This document shows, piece after piece, positions 20,446 through 32,229 of a DNA stretch of 64,000 nucleotides (within the stretch, counting starts at the first letter, position 1; the number at the start of each line of letters is the position of its first letter). A model generated the notes under the pieces. That model searched no databases. It was given only the letters and a program-made list of their open reading frames with translations, and was not told where the DNA came from. Both the position numbers and the translations under genes were made by a program. The stretch comes from Blastobasis lacticolella. Taxonomy: Eukaryota > Arthropoda > Insecta > Lepidoptera > Blastobasidae. The stretch is taken from NCBI GenBank assembly GCA_905147135.1, contig LR990046.1, positions 19,808,501-19,872,500 of the forward strand, given 5' to 3'.

Positions 20446-22134
20446 CAAATAAATAGAAGCTGTCTATAGATTCTCAGCTCGTGGTCAATCCTTCGACCAA
20501 ATCTGTACTAAGTCAGTGATAGGTAACAGTCTATCTGCTATCATAACCCGGTCAATAACGGTCTACGAGTTACACAACAAGTAATCGTCACAGATCCGAA
20601 CAACTGTTTACGGTGTCATCTCTACAAAAACAACAAAATAAAATAAAATAAAAATAAACATTATTTCTACTGCCCAATATCAAAACTAAATCAGAAGTTT
20701 AATAATAAGAAGCTCTCACGTCTATTTGATACGCCAGTTATAGGTAACAATAGTCCATTTGTTGCCACACCAAAACTAAACAAGCAATAATCATCGTCAT
20801 CGATTTTAACTGTTCGAACGAGTATACTCTATCTAGACTTTACGTTACGTTTAAGCTCCCATTTTGAAAACATTTAACAATGTTTGTAATAACGAAGGCA
20901 TCCCATATCAAGCCGCCTTCTAAAATAATTACAAAATAAAATTTGCTATCTACAGCCACAACATCCGAGACTTTCGGGGCTCTTAGCCCAATGAGTCACA
21001 CACATGACTCCCGGGTCACTCCAAGTCAGCCAAATAAATCTGGATGTTTGACCTCAACAACAATTCAGGTACTTAGAAACTTGTACTGGCAGAAGGATAT
21101 GAAATCTCACCATTGCTTACACTGTCTCATCTTACTGGCACAACAACAGAACTCAAAATAGTTACTTTATATCAGTAATCAAGGAAATTTCAGTACTCGA
21201 AGCTAAAAATAATTTATAAAACCGGCTATTGAACTATCACCAAAATATCTGGACTTTCTCATCATCGTTATCGTTCAACACTTTCTCACAAAGCTTAAAA
21301 CAACTACCTGCTATTAGCCACGCTCCCATAGCCTCCATCAGGCCGGTAAGCAACCATAAAACTCTCCCATAGGCTCCATTAGCCCACCATCACTGATAAA
21401 ACACGATCACCTTCATCCGATGATGCAACAAATTTTGAGAAAACAAATCGATCACATAAATCTCATAAAAACCTCGGCTCGATAGTCGTCACGTATTGGG
21501 TTAGCGTCTTAGATTGATCCTAGACGGATCAGTCTTTATCCAGGTCAAACTAAGTCACATTGACTTAGTACACATGGTTTTCGGTCGAACTAAGTCACAG
21601 GTTTATCTTTAGTTACTCAAAACATAATTCGAAATTATCTACCGTCAATCAGTTCACTTACTCGTGTTTCCTTTTTTTTTTTCGTTAAATAACTTGATAC
21701 TAATATAAAATTACGTTACTAACCAAACTACCTTTTTTTGTAGTATTAAAAGAAACGTATATCGGTGATCCCATTTTTACCGCGGATATCTTATCTCTCT
21801 ATTCTACAACATTGGGAAACTACGACCACAATAACAAACATTATACTGAAATATGGAAAATTTCGTTCGAATTTCTCCTGTTAAATGTAAACAAACACGC
21901 TAATAATTTTTCTCTTTTTTTTTCTCTCGATACATGTTTGCACCCTCCCGCTCGCATAGAAATCGCGGAGATCGCGGGGTCGTTATTGAATTTGCACATT
22001 CGAAGCCTATGTGAAGCCTATCCTATCTCTAAGACAACATCCTAAAGTACACCAGCTAATTGTTCCACAAACTCACTGCTACGGCATCCCTGCCACACTG
22101 TTATTATCAAATATTTACTTAATCAGCAATCTGG

Positions 22135-22320
22135 AACGACTTATGGTGACGGGAAAAGTCGAAGGCAAGAGACCCAGAGGCCGAAGTCCGAAGAGATGGG
22201 TGGACCAAATATCCTAACTATTCATCGAAACCGATGGAGACATGCAGTTTACCGAAGATGTCAGGATCCTCAGCAGTGAGGCAACGATCAAGAAGAAAAA
22301 GTCAGTCAGCAGCAGCACCA
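22135..22320 (+). repeat. LINE C-terminal scrap
   Basis: Encodes GKVEGKRPRGRSPKRWVDQI, the C-terminal signature of a lepidopteran RTE-like retroelement protein, then a stop. It lies inside the LTR element. Confidence 0.6.
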
Positions 22321-23394
22321 CCATAACTATGCTTACGTACTCAATTTATAAAAATAATAGCACTATGCTTTCCAAGTATTTCTTATTCTTGTTTTCTGAT
22401 AACTGACGTGATGTTGGTAATACGTAAAATCATAGCGCACCATGTTTAAAGATGGTAAAATAATCTTAGATTAAATAACACTTTTTTTACTATAAACACT
22501 GTTTGACATTGGGACGGATTTAACATAATTCTTACTATTTTTGTGGAGTGATTTTTTTTCTTAGTAACTTTCTATCAGACAGCCTACATTAATTGACATA
22601 GGTACCCGCAAAAGCTAACATTTTTAAACTTAGCAGTAGTTTTTGACATTTTTACCAACAAATTGTAACACTGACGTAACTGACGTTGTTTATGTTTTGT
22701 TTACATTCTTTCTATTTGTAGTTTCACTAAAGATACAAATAAACCTGCCATTCTCTCTACTAAGGGTATCAATAGTGTTTCTGTCAGAATACTTTTCTTA
22801 ATTGTCAAAGTAAATAACTCCTAAAATCCGCTAGGGAGCCTCTTCAGCACAGGTTTTTACTAAATAATAATTATGTATGGGACTCACCAGATAGAGAGGA
22901 ACTGTTAATATCACATCATTTCTCAGTCATGTACACTCGCAGATTGTCTACCATCGTCGTCCCATGTTGAAACAATCACGTTGAGGCTACCAGTCCAGCG
23001 TTGCATTCCAATGTTGTTCTCGTAGGTGAAGCGAACCGTTGTGCACCATTGTTATGCAATAGAAGAAAATAATTGTATTAGTAAAACAAAAATAAAAAAT
23101 TAATATACACCGTTTTTAATTGTTTGATTTTATTTAATCTGCAGAAATCTAAGCAATTAATTTACTTGTGGTGTCAAACCACACTGCTAAATGAATCTTA
23201 ATGTAAGCGTTTACTTTAAAGTCATTGAATAAACTTTAGCTGGCTAATTTAGAACTACGCAAATTATTTAACTAACTCAATTTTATATTTAAAAAGGAAA
23301 ATATTTTACATGAGTAATCTAAATTAACTTTAACAAAAACAAAGAAGCCATACCAAAGTGCCGTCCATAGTAAGTTTCACTCGATTTTTAATAA

Positions 23395-23465
23395 TGTTGT
23401 CGATATCCCAGTGGTGCTCTCGAAGGCCCGGGGTCTGCCTTGACCATGACCCATTTGGTATAGAT
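23395..23465 (-). repeat. SINE tail fragment
   Basis: CGATATCCCAGTGGTGCTCTC...GCCTTGACCATGA matches the tail of the tRNA-headed SINEs at 25350 and 47098. Confidence 0.6.
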
Positions 23466-23715
23466 GATCTGCTGCTTACTTTATGAATCCCCCAATCTTT
23501 CTGACGAAGTCTTTGTCTTATATCTCGGGGTGTTTGGACTCTTGGCTAAGCTTTGAACATGTTAAATCATTTTACATTTTAATGTAGGCAACTCAACTGG
23601 ATCGAGTAATCACCTTTCTTTTATTATTACGCTTTCACGTAGCGTATCTGCATTTTCTTTGTTGCTTTTCATCATACCATCTCTTGGGCGTTGCGTTCGT
23701 CATCACCGCTTCTGA

Positions 23716-24151
23716 TGTCGTCGCGTGAAGGAAAGGGGTGTATCAGGATCATTGTCATCAGGGTGGTGATATCAGTATTAGGTCGTATTCGTCCAGATAA
23801 ACACATCACTTATAATTTCACTAGAATTCAGAGCGGTATTACAACTGTAGGCAGTTGAGGTAATTTACTTTCTTATTTCAAAGGTGATTTTAAAATTACT
23901 TTATTTTTGAACGTAAATAACACTTTCTGTTAACGAACTTCAAACGTAAACAAACGAAATGTGGAGACAGTTTCAAGACGCGTCACTCCTCGGCGGCGGT
24001 CGCGCCAAGAATGGCCGCCACTCGGCCCGAGTCGTGCCGTCGAGACTCTGTCAGCACGCCTCACCAGAGGGCGCACTCCCACTTCCGTTTTCATCGTCAT
24101 GAGTCCGTACTATTGACCACATGAGTCCATACTATTGACCGTGATCCGTCA
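23716..24151. repeat. LTR, right
   Basis: Identical by eye to 18813-19248. Confidence 0.85.
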
Positions 24152-24271
24152 TATATATTTTACATATAAGAACTAAGATTTTTAAGTTGATGACATTAGC
24201 TAATATTTTTGTTTTTCATTATGCTCTATATAAAGCCACACAACTGCTTATTTAAAATTTGTATTTTATTT

Positions 24272-24345
24272 TTACAGAATCTGACTTGGTGGATGAAGAT
24301 GACTTGTCACTTTCTACAGATGATTCCGAAGATGAAAATTATTAA
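24272..24345 (+). other. Exon-like acidic coding end
   Basis: A pyrimidine-rich run ending TTTTTACAG is followed by an open stretch of about 21 codons rich in D, E and S (SDLVDEDDLS...DDSEDENY) and a TAA. AATAAA occurs about 45 bases later. It resembles the last exon of a gene, perhaps the lost transposase of the inverted-repeat segment. No partner exon was found. Confidence 0.35.
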
Positions 24346-24630
24346 AAATATTTTATCATTATTTTATCATTATAGATTATTTCCAAAAATAAATATATTC
24401 TGATATGAATAATGAATATATCTAATTAATGTTTGATTTTTTTTTACATCTTTATAATAATTTTATATTTGTTACAGCCTTATAATGGACCTTTTTTTCC
24501 TTATTATGCACATTTAAAGTAGTAGATGTGTTCGTTTAATTGTATATTTCTAAATTTTTTTACATTTACTAATATGATTTTAATGTTATATAAATTTTAC
24601 GAATGTAAAAATTACAACTGTGGACATACG

Positions 24631-25213
24631 TATGCACGGACTGCAGGTAATGTTTCGCTGTAAACCGGATAGTTACAACCGGAAAAAATGTCAGCCATTT
24701 TCAATATTAGCTTAAAATAGTTTAATAAATAACATATTAAAATGGCAGACGCCGTAAAATACTTTAAAAATTTTTGTTTTTTCGAATTTTGAAAAGTGTC
24801 TGCCAGGATGTTGCAACCTTTAAAATCAGCAGCCATAATTATTTTTCAATTTTTCTAGAGGTATATTATAACATATTAAAACGGCAGACGCCGTAAAATA
24901 CTTTAAAAATTTACTTAATTTTCATACCTGACTCATCTGAGGGATCCCAAACCTACCGCGGCCGGGCTTAGCTAGTACCCATTGCTTGTTTACTGGGTAT
25001 AGAAGTCTCACTGGACGAAATTTCAGATACCGTAAAATATGTGTTGTCAGATTTAAGCTGGCTCTTAGACTATAAGTCACGGGTCGCTCCGCTTTTCAAA
25101 AATCCGAGATACAAAAATGGTCTTAATTCTATGATCAATACATTCCACTTTGATTTGCTCTCACGCTTTTTGTTTCTGAATTCAGTCACTGAATTTAGGA
25201 ATGTGTAATAAGC
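24631..25213 (-). repeat. Right arm of long inverted repeat
   Basis: Inverse of 16960-17516 with about 40 extra bases near 25075. Confidence 0.9.
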
Positions 25214-25229
25214 GCATTAGATAAATTCA

Positions 25230-26400
25230 GTCGTCTACATTTAGAAGGGAAAAGTGTGAGAGCAAATAAAAGTGGAATGTATTGGTCATAAAATAAGGTC
25301 CACTTTTGTATCATACCTTTTGAAAAGCTGAGCAATAAAAAAATATCATCTTGGCGTTAATGTCCCGGTTGTGCTCTCGCGCACGAGAGCCCGGAGTCCG
25401 CCTTGACCATGATCCAGGATTTGGCAGGTCAGGTAATTACAGTGGAGCGACTGCCATCTGACCTCCATGACCCTGCTACCAGGGGAAACAGACCAGATTG
25501 GATCATGATTACACATCTAGTCGCCTGAATGTGCAGGTTTCATCACGATGTATTCCCTCACCGTAAGAGTATCGGTTAGTATTCAACTAATGTACATAAC
25601 TCAGAAAACAGACATTGGTCACCCGGGACCTCTGGCTTACGAGTCGTATACTCTGACCACTCGGTCACCGACGCTCTTAAAAGACGCTTTTGAAAAGCTG
25701 AGCGATGCGGAACAAAAATGGAAGCTAGCTACAAGACAAGATTTGAGCTAATAAAAAAAGCGAGATACAAAAATGGACCTTATTGTATAAGCAATACATT
25801 CCACTATGATTTTCTCTCAAGCATTTTGCTTCTGAATTTAGCAAATTGTAATAAGCTTCTACGGTAGCGACTTACACCAAACCAGCTTTATTGCTCGAAT
25901 TAGTTCCTGAGCTGTAGCCTGAGTTTGCGTGTACAGGAACTGCGCAACAAAACTGTAAGAAGAAAAACCAAACAGAAACTCCGAAAAAGTCACAACATTA
26001 CATATTTTTTTTATAGCTTAAGTTCATCTTTCATATTTTTAAAATTTCCGTAACCGAAACATCAGATAACCCAAAATACTGTCATACCCGCAATCGGTAA
26101 AAAAACTATTCAATAATCCGAAAGTATCCGAAACCGCACAACCGGGACTCAACCTTTTCAAAAGGTGTGATACAAAAGTGGACCTTATTTTATGACCCAT
26201 ACATTCCACTTTTATTTGCTCTCACACTTTTTCCTTCTGAATGTAGACGACTGAATTTACCCAAATGTAATAAGCTCCTACGGTAGCGACTTGCACCAAA
26301 CCAGCTTAATTGCTCGAAATAGTTCCTGAGCTACAGTTTGCGTACACGGGAACTGCGCAACAAAACTGTGAGACCGCGTGGGGTAACATACTCGGAGCTT
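25230..26400. repeat. Local tandem/inverted repeat cluster (families E and D)
   Basis: The block ATACAAAAATGGACCTTATT...AATACATTCCACTTT appears at about 25115, 25240 (inverse), 25757 and 26165. The block GGTAGCGACTTRCACCAAACCAGC appears at 25863 and 26282. A further E copy is at 62855. Confidence 0.8.
25350..25678 (-). repeat. tRNA-headed SINE, near full length
   Basis: On the minus strand the tRNA-like head (around 25630-25678) is followed by a conserved body, ending near 25350 with GACATTAACGCCAAGA. Same family as 37461, 46471, 47098 and 54342. Confidence 0.75.
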
Positions 26401-26815
26401 TGCGGTTTGCGGGCGCAAGGTAACCTATGCGTTTGGATACAATTTGTTTGAAACTACCGATTGGGAGTAGGGATGTTTTGGGGCGTCGGAAGCTAGACTG
26501 AAGCCGAAAGTTTGTAAGGATGGATGTGTGGATGGACTTTTTGCTACTTCACGCAAGAGCTACTAAACGGATTTTAATGAAATTTGGGTCAGAATAGCAT
26601 AAAGACTATAAGTTTTCCAGAAATTTTATGTAATCGCCCGGAATCGCAGCAGGAATCGCCCGGAACTTAATAATGTCGCGAGTAAAATTTTTGAATATGA
26701 TAGAATTTTATCAGGTTTAGGGAAATTTATCAGATGGCAGGACTCTGGCAGGCCTGAGGAGACCGCCTGGGTGAGTACCACCGCCTTTCCTAAGAAGCAA
26801 CAATGCTTGCATTGT

Positions 26816-26915
26816 TTATTTATTTATTATTTATTTATTTAAAACTTCCTGCACTGGGACGTACAAAGGCGAACTTAAAGCTTCATAGCTTTCTCTACCA
26901 GTCAACCGGAGAGTT
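26816..26915 (-). repeat. LINE 3' end, tail only
   Basis: TTTATTTATT tract followed by AAACTTCCTGCACTGGGACGTAC and CTACCAGTCAACCGG, matching the 3' end of the longer LINE at 27388. Confidence 0.65.
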
Positions 26916-26929
26916 GACGAGTTGAGTCA

Positions 26930-27145
26930 TTGTTGTATTTGTTGTGTTCCTGTTTGAAGGATAAGGACCAGGTAGCCAGCGCAATTACAATCATGAAGCA
27001 ATTCATCTTAGTCCTCACAGTGACAATGCACCGCGGTTCTGCACTTTTGTTGCCTATGCAACCTAAATGCGTGAATCGTAGATGTCTTGGACGACAGTAG
27101 CCGCTTACCATCAGGTATACTGTCTGCCCGTTTGTCACTGCGTTA
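26930..27145 (+). repeat. LINE 3' end (family Q)
   Basis: Inverse of the block at 2108: TTAGTCCTCACAGTGACAATGC...CGTTTGTCACTGCGTTATAAAGAAAA. Confidence 0.6.
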
Positions 27146-27149
27146 TAAA

Positions 27150-27387
27150 GAAAAACCTAACGGAAACTCCAAAAATTTCACAATATCACATCTTTTTTTT
27201 ATTTTTTTTTTATAGCTAAAGTTCATCTTTCATATTTTTATAATATCCGTAACCGAAACATCAGATAAACCAAAATACTGTCATACCCGCAATAGACAAA
27301 AAACTATTCAATAATCCGAAAGTATCCGAAACCGAATATTCATATTCTCACATTTCCTGATTGGAATCGGTAGCAGCTTAGTGTATT
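27150..27387 (+). repeat. Repeat D, left part (LINE target)
   Basis: Matches 29195-29345 up to TGTATT; interrupted there by the LINE and resumes at 28961. Confidence 0.85.
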
Positions 27388-28960
27388 TTATTTATTTATT
27401 TATTAAAGCTTCATGCACAAAAGTACAGTGGCGGACTTAAAGCTAAAATGGCCTTATCTACCAGTCAACCGGGATAATCTAAGCCTGAGAAAGGTAGGCG
27501 GTGCAGGAGAAGAAAGACAAAAAATACAAAACTACTTGAGTAAAAAGGAGGAGGGATATACATTTATGCAACTATAGGCCGGAAGCACATACTAAATACA
27601 TATACAAAACCATAAAATAAACATATGAACTTAAAACTGGATACAATGAATAAGTAAAACCAAAGGTAAAATAATATTTAAATTGAACGAAGTGAAGAGA
27701 CGAGAGAAAAGTGAAGTGGGTGGGAGGGAGAACGAGTATTATGGAGCATTCAAGTAATGAACATGCACTGCTTTCTTAAAAGAACATTTGTTAGGTAATA
27801 GTCTTATATCAAAGGGAAGATCGTTCCAGAGCCTTATGGTCTTAACTGCAAAAGAGTTAGAGGTAAAGCCGGTGCGGTGAAGGAGCAGATTCAATAGTTT
27901 GTTATGTGTAGAGCGCAGATTGAGGTTGTGAGGGTCAGAAAGGAATTGAAATTTACTTTTTAAATAATGTGGGGTAGCTGGATCGTGTAAGATTAAATAC
28001 AATAGAGAAAGGGATCTTAAGTTACGGCGCTGGCAAATAGAGAGCCACCTAAGCTTAGTACGAAATTCGGAGATATGGTCATATTTTCGTAAACCGAAAA
28101 TGAACCTAATACAATTGTTCAGGAGACGGTCTAGCTTCAGCAAAAGATCTTGATTGATATCGGGGTAACACACGTGAGCATAGTCTAAGATTGGCAAAAT
28201 CAGGGACTGCACCAGCAAGAGTTTGGTAGCAGGAGGGAGAAAAAATTTAAACTTATAAAGAGAGCAGAGAGTACCCGTAACCTTCCTGCTAACCTCTGGT
28301 ACATGTGCAGCCCAACTGAATGTATTGTCAATATAGATCCCCAAATCTTTTACCTGAGAAGAGTACGGAACCAGTACACCGTTGTAAAGAATCGGAGGAA
28401 CAATGGTAATGTCCAGGCGTTTCATCAAATAGTGGCTACCCAAGATAATGGCCTAGCACTTAGCGGGATTGACGGAGATACCGAACTTGTTCGACCAATC
28501 CTGGATGGTGTCAAGGTCATTGACAAGTGCTCTCACCGCATCCGAGATATTAGCAGCTTCAGCAGTCGCATACATCTGCAGGTCGTCAGGATACAAGTGA
28601 TATAAGCAGTTTAGGTTTTGAGTCAGCTGATTTATAAATAGCGAGAAGAGAAGCGGGGAAAGAATACCTCCTTGCGGAACGCCAGTCCCGAGATCACACC
28701 AGCTGGAGGATAACCCATCCGCTCGCACTGCCTGCTGACGACCTCGGATATAGGACGCAAATCAATCCGTCACAGAGGACGACGCCCCGAAGTGAGCCAA
28801 GACAGCCAGCAAGATGTCATGGTCCACGTTGTTAATCGCATTCGAAAAATCGATTAGCACAAGAATCGTCAGCTTAGTGCTCTCCATATTTTCTCTCACA
28901 TCTTCAGTGACTTTGAGTAGTGCCGTTGCCGTGCTATGCCCGGGTCGGAAGCCGGAAGCC
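27388..28960 (-). mobile_element. 5'-truncated CR1/Jockey-like LINE
   Basis: The minus-strand 3' end has a tail of AATA repeats at 27388-27404. The 5' end is cut within the RT domain at 28960. TGTATT is duplicated at 27382-27387 and 28961-28966, and repeat D continues across it. Confidence 0.85.
27739..28960 (-). pseudogene. LINE reverse transcriptase, inactivated
   Basis: One frame runs from the truncation at 28960 to a stop at 27739 and is broken only by two nonsense codons: a TGA where the family has W, before FASYIRGRQQ (near 28762), and a TAG just after NPAKC (28453). Recognisable parts are SGFRPGHSTATALLK, a motif A reading LIDFSNAINNVDHDIL, motif B GVPQGGILSPLLFSLFINQL, motif C and the C-terminal region ending NKCSFKKAVHVHYL. 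The second motif-A aspartate is lost (NAIN for AFD), and motif C reads YPDD in place of YADD. These changes indicate a dead copy. Confidence 0.85.
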
Positions 28961-29060
28961 TGTATTCGGTTCCACATTTTGCTTACACTGGACTGTTTCT
29001 CTGCGGTTTGCACGGTCCGTTATTATACGCTTCATTGAGGATCGATCAATGACTGATTGG
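28961..29060 (+). repeat. Repeat D, right part
   Basis: TGTATTCGGTTCCACATTTTGC through GGATCGATCA, matching 29335-29440 of the uninterrupted copy. Confidence 0.85.
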
Positions 29061-29194
29061 GTTTGTAAGTTACATAGGTATACCAAATGTCAGCTCAACC
29101 GGATACCAATAGCTGGTCGAAAAATGATTTAAAAATGTTGACGGACAACTTACATACGAACAGTGCAAGTTAAATAAAGCTTGTAAAAAGGAAT

Positions 29195-29445
29195 AATTTC
29201 CGTAACCGAAACATCAGATAACCCAAAATACTGTCATACCCGCAATCGATAAAAAAACTATTCAATAATCCGAAAGTATCCGAAACCGAATATTCATATC
29301 CTCACAATCTCTGATTGGAATCGGTAGCAGCTTTGTGTATTCGGTTCCACATTTTGCTTTCACTGGACTGTTTCCCTGCGGTTTTCGCTTGCACGGTCCG
29401 TTATTATACGCTTCATTGAGGATCGATCAGTGACGGATTAGGATT
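29195..29445 (+). repeat. Repeat D, uninterrupted copy
   Basis: Contains both sides of the LINE insertion in continuity (GCTTTGTGTATTCGGTTCC near 29331). A further partial copy is at 25945-26150. Confidence 0.85.
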
Positions 29446-29569
29446 TATCCGCCGACGGCAAAGGAGGGGTGTTATGAGTTTGACGTGTATATCTATTTGT
29501 GTGTTCTACCGCTTGTACAACGGTCTTTGTTCTCAAGAACTGTTTGACATGATGCCAGCAGCTACTTTC

Positions 29570-29860
29570 TATCACCGCATCGCTCGCCACCGATAGTGAA
29601 TTCATTCATCCAGCCGCGAACTGTGCGGTTTAAAAGGAATTTTCTCCCATCTACACTAAGGTTGTGGAATGAACTATCTGGAGAGGTTTTCCCTGGAGAG
29701 TACATCATAGAGTTCTTCATGAGAGGGGTGCAAAGGTTTTTACGGGGTCGGCAACGCGTGGGATGCCCCTGGTGTTGCAAACGGCCATAGGCTGCGGTGA
29801 CTGCTTACCATCAGACAGGCCGTAATCTTGTGGGGGGCAACCCCTTTAGTGATATAAAAA
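29570..29860 (+). repeat. LINE 3' fragment (family J), longest copy
   Basis: Encodes SFIQPRTVRFKRNFLPSTLR, LWNELSGEVFPGEY and a tail like FLRGRQRVG, then the GGCTGCGGTGACTGC 3' UTR. It is the C-terminus of a non-LTR retrotransposon RT protein; the catalytic part is absent. Confidence 0.75.
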
Positions 29861-29944
29861 AAATCTGTGGCGTCGTACCTCGTGATCGAACGATTTGGAT
29901 GCTGTTATTTTTTTTGGGTATTTTCAAAAATTCATTATTTTGAA

Positions 29945-30000
29945 GTGCGTGTTCATATGTGTGTGCGTATGTGCGTGTGTGCGAGTGTATGCATGTATGT
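29945..30000. repeat. GT-rich microsatellite
   Basis: Imperfect TGTGTGCGTATGTGCGTGTG run. Confidence 0.8.
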
Positions 30001-30347
30001 TGGCGGCGTGAGTTTTCCCTCAACTTTATAATCTAGACACCTTCATGGCTAGAGTGTAAGACCTACCGATTTCTCATGCTTCATCTTCGGCCGCATCGTC
30101 ACTATACATCACGTGAGACCAATTTAGATGCGAATCGAATAATTAATCGAAATAATTCGTACCTTTGTTTCATTAGATTAGAATCGGTTCAGCAGTTTGT
30201 AGTTTACAATGAACAGTAAAGCGAACACGTAGCGTCATATTACACGAATAAACTCATCACCAACGTCATATCACAGGAAGCATTCTACCCAACGTGTACA
30301 GTCGCCATCAAAAGCAGATCAGCAAAAAAATAGATAACAATGTTCTA

Positions 30348-30467
30348 AAAGGTTCCCCTGTTAATAGGACCACGGAGGTCAGATGGCAGTCGCTCCTGGA
30401 TCATGATCAAGGCGGATCCCGGACCCTCGCATGAGAGAACAACTGGGATATTGCCGTCAAGATATTT
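30348..30467 (+). repeat. SINE tail fragment
   Basis: GGTTCCCCTGTTAATAGG, CACGGAGGTCAGATGGCAG and GATCAAGGCGGATCC match the 3' half of the SINE at 37461. Confidence 0.65.
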
Positions 30468-30852
30468 ATTTTATTACTCTATTTACCTCACGTCTTATCA
30501 ATGTTGCTTGATATAGCCGAAACAGCTATTCCGAAGTGAAGTACCTGCCACCTAACCTTTAAGAGGCTGCTGAATTTTTGCTGCAGCTTAAGCTACATCT
30601 TTCGCAATTATGGTAACCATCCTCTCTTTAATCTATATGTTCTAATATTATGAAGAGAGAAAATTTCTAATTTTGAGTTTTTGTTAGTTTGTAATGAATA
30701 TTCCATATAAACAAATTAAAAAGCTATTATCACGGAGTAACATAGTATTACTTTTAATCCTTGAAAAATAATAAGCTCCGTCGGAAAAGTTGATCGTTTA
30801 CAGGGATTCACAAAGAGCCGCTAAGAACGACTAGTATTTCTTTTTATACTAC

Positions 30853-31025
30853 TAAGGTGGCAAACAAGCTTACGGCCCGCCTGATGGTAAGCAGTCACCG
30901 CAGCCTATGGACGTTTGCAATACCAGGGGCATAACCCACGCGTTGCCGACCCCGTATTCTTTCCACCCCTTCCTTGAAGAAATCCATGTTGTACTCTCCA
31001 GGGAAAACCTCTCCAGGTAGTTAGT
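30853..31025 (-). repeat. LINE 3' fragment (family J)
   Basis: Inverse of the 3' block at 29690-29850: GGTGGCAAACAAGCTTACGG...GCGTTGCCGACCCCGT...GGGAAAACCTCTCCAG. Confidence 0.75.
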
Positions 31026-31224
31026 ATAAACGTAATATGTTCATGTAGCTACTCTTAATGCTGACTGTACCGCCTTGATTGCGGGTAGGTGTGTAACTGA
31101 AACCCAAACAGAGTTACATTGCCTTAAATTACGTGCTTCGAGCACAATTTGCAACGTCCGCGCAAACTCAGGGATGGAGTTGGTTCCACTGGTACCGGGT
31201 TCGCATTGAGTTTTTTTTATATCA

Positions 31225-31400
31225 AGCGGTGGGCGAACAGGCAAGCGGGCCACCTGATAAAAAGTGGCCACCACTGCCTATAGACATTAGCAACACTAAG
31301 AGTATCGCCAATGCGTTGTTATCTAAAACACGTTGCCCCTCCTATGCCAAAGCCACGGTTCCCCAAATCCCCCTTCCATAGAGCACTGGAGACCTTACTC
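31225..31400 (-). repeat. LINE 3' fragment (family K)
   Basis: CAGGCAAGCGGGCCACCTG...CTATAGACATTAGCAACAC is the inverse of the 3' end of the LINE at 45264-46060; a sister fragment is at 34770. Confidence 0.7.
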
Positions 31401-31479
31401 ACTTATTAATAATAGTATTGAACAATTGCATGGGAGGATGAATCTGCTTATCCTGGCAGTATCTATTTGTATAAAACAC

Positions 31480-31700
31480 ATAGTATAAAACAAAGTCGCT
31501 TCCCGCCGTCAGTCAATATGCATCTTTGTATGTATGTACGCTTAGATCTTTTAAACTACGCAATGGATTTAATGCAGTTTTTTATAATATATAGAGTGAT
31601 TCAAGAGGAAGGTTTATAAGCAAGAAAAAAGTGTAAGTAGGGGTAAAGTGTACGCGAACGAAGTCACGCCGGATCCACTAGTAAATATATGATAAATAAA
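31480..31700 (+). repeat. Dispersed repeat P
   Basis: CGCTTCCCGCCGTC...CGCTTAGATCTTTTAAACTACGC...GAACGAAGTCACGCCGG. An inverted copy lies at 36680-36870. Confidence 0.75.
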
Positions 31701-31799
31701 TATGTTCTCTAGCCCCAAAGTAAGCAAAGCTTGTATTATGGGTGCTGGAAAACTGATAAATTTCTTACTTATATATATTTTAAATACATACAACACCCA

Positions 31800-31895
31800 G
31801 ACCCGTAACAGAAATACTCGGCTAGGAATCGAACCCGGGACTTCTTGCGAGGCAGTCCGACACGTTAAACTCTGAACAACTCAGGTCGTCAAATT
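31800..31895 (-). repeat. tRNA-headed SINE (second family)
   Basis: On the minus strand GACGACCTGAGTTGTTCAG and a B-box GGTTCGATTCC; relative of 15485-15560. Confidence 0.6.
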
Positions 31896-32229
31896 AGGCC
31901 AATGTCAATGCCAAATTTTGTTAAGTGGCCAAATTGACTTGAGATTTGTCGATTTAGCCAATGTCAAGTGAATTCTGAGTAACTATATTTTTTGCAGTAG
32001 AATTAACCAATTCCGATAGCGTTGTATGGTCCATTTATTATTGATTGTGCCTTTGGAATAGGTATATAATAAAACAGAAATAAAACACAATATGATTTGT
32101 TATCTAGCTATCTTCAGTGGATGTGCGCGGAGTTACGCTGCTCCATTGAGTGAGGGATATCGCAGAAAAGATCGAGGAGGCTCGTCTGCGCTGGTTTAGT
32201 CACGTGTAGAGTAAGCTTCAGGGATGCGT
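31896..32229. other. No recognisable feature
   Basis: AT-rich sequence; nothing supportable. Confidence 0.4.

Larger units (their letters stand above)
18813..24151. mobile_element. Non-autonomous LTR retroelement
   Basis: Two direct 436-bp repeats, TGTCGTCGCG...GATCCGTCA, enclose 4,467 bp. The repeats begin TG and end CA, are identical as far as I can read, and the whole is flanked by TATA (possibly TATATA) on both sides. The interior has no gag, protease, RT or integrase motif in any frame; it holds minisatellite, SINE and LINE scraps. Neither a convincing primer-binding site nor a polypurine tract was recognised, so orientation is open. Identical LTRs imply a recent insertion presumably driven by another element's enzymes. 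Confidence 0.8.
16960..25213. mobile_element. Segment bounded by ~560-bp inverted repeats
   Basis: An 8.25-kb segment whose ends are long inverted copies of each other. Inside are a duplicated LINE remnant, a 5.3-kb LTR element (without it the segment would be about 2.9 kb) and an exon-like acidic coding end at 24272. It could be one transposon with long inverted ends or two inverted copies of one repeat. No transposase was recognised and the flanking duplication is unclear. Confidence 0.5.

Noticed and set aside
20139..20469. Five overlapping open frames on both strands
   Set aside because: All are translations of the 15-bp minisatellite in different frames.
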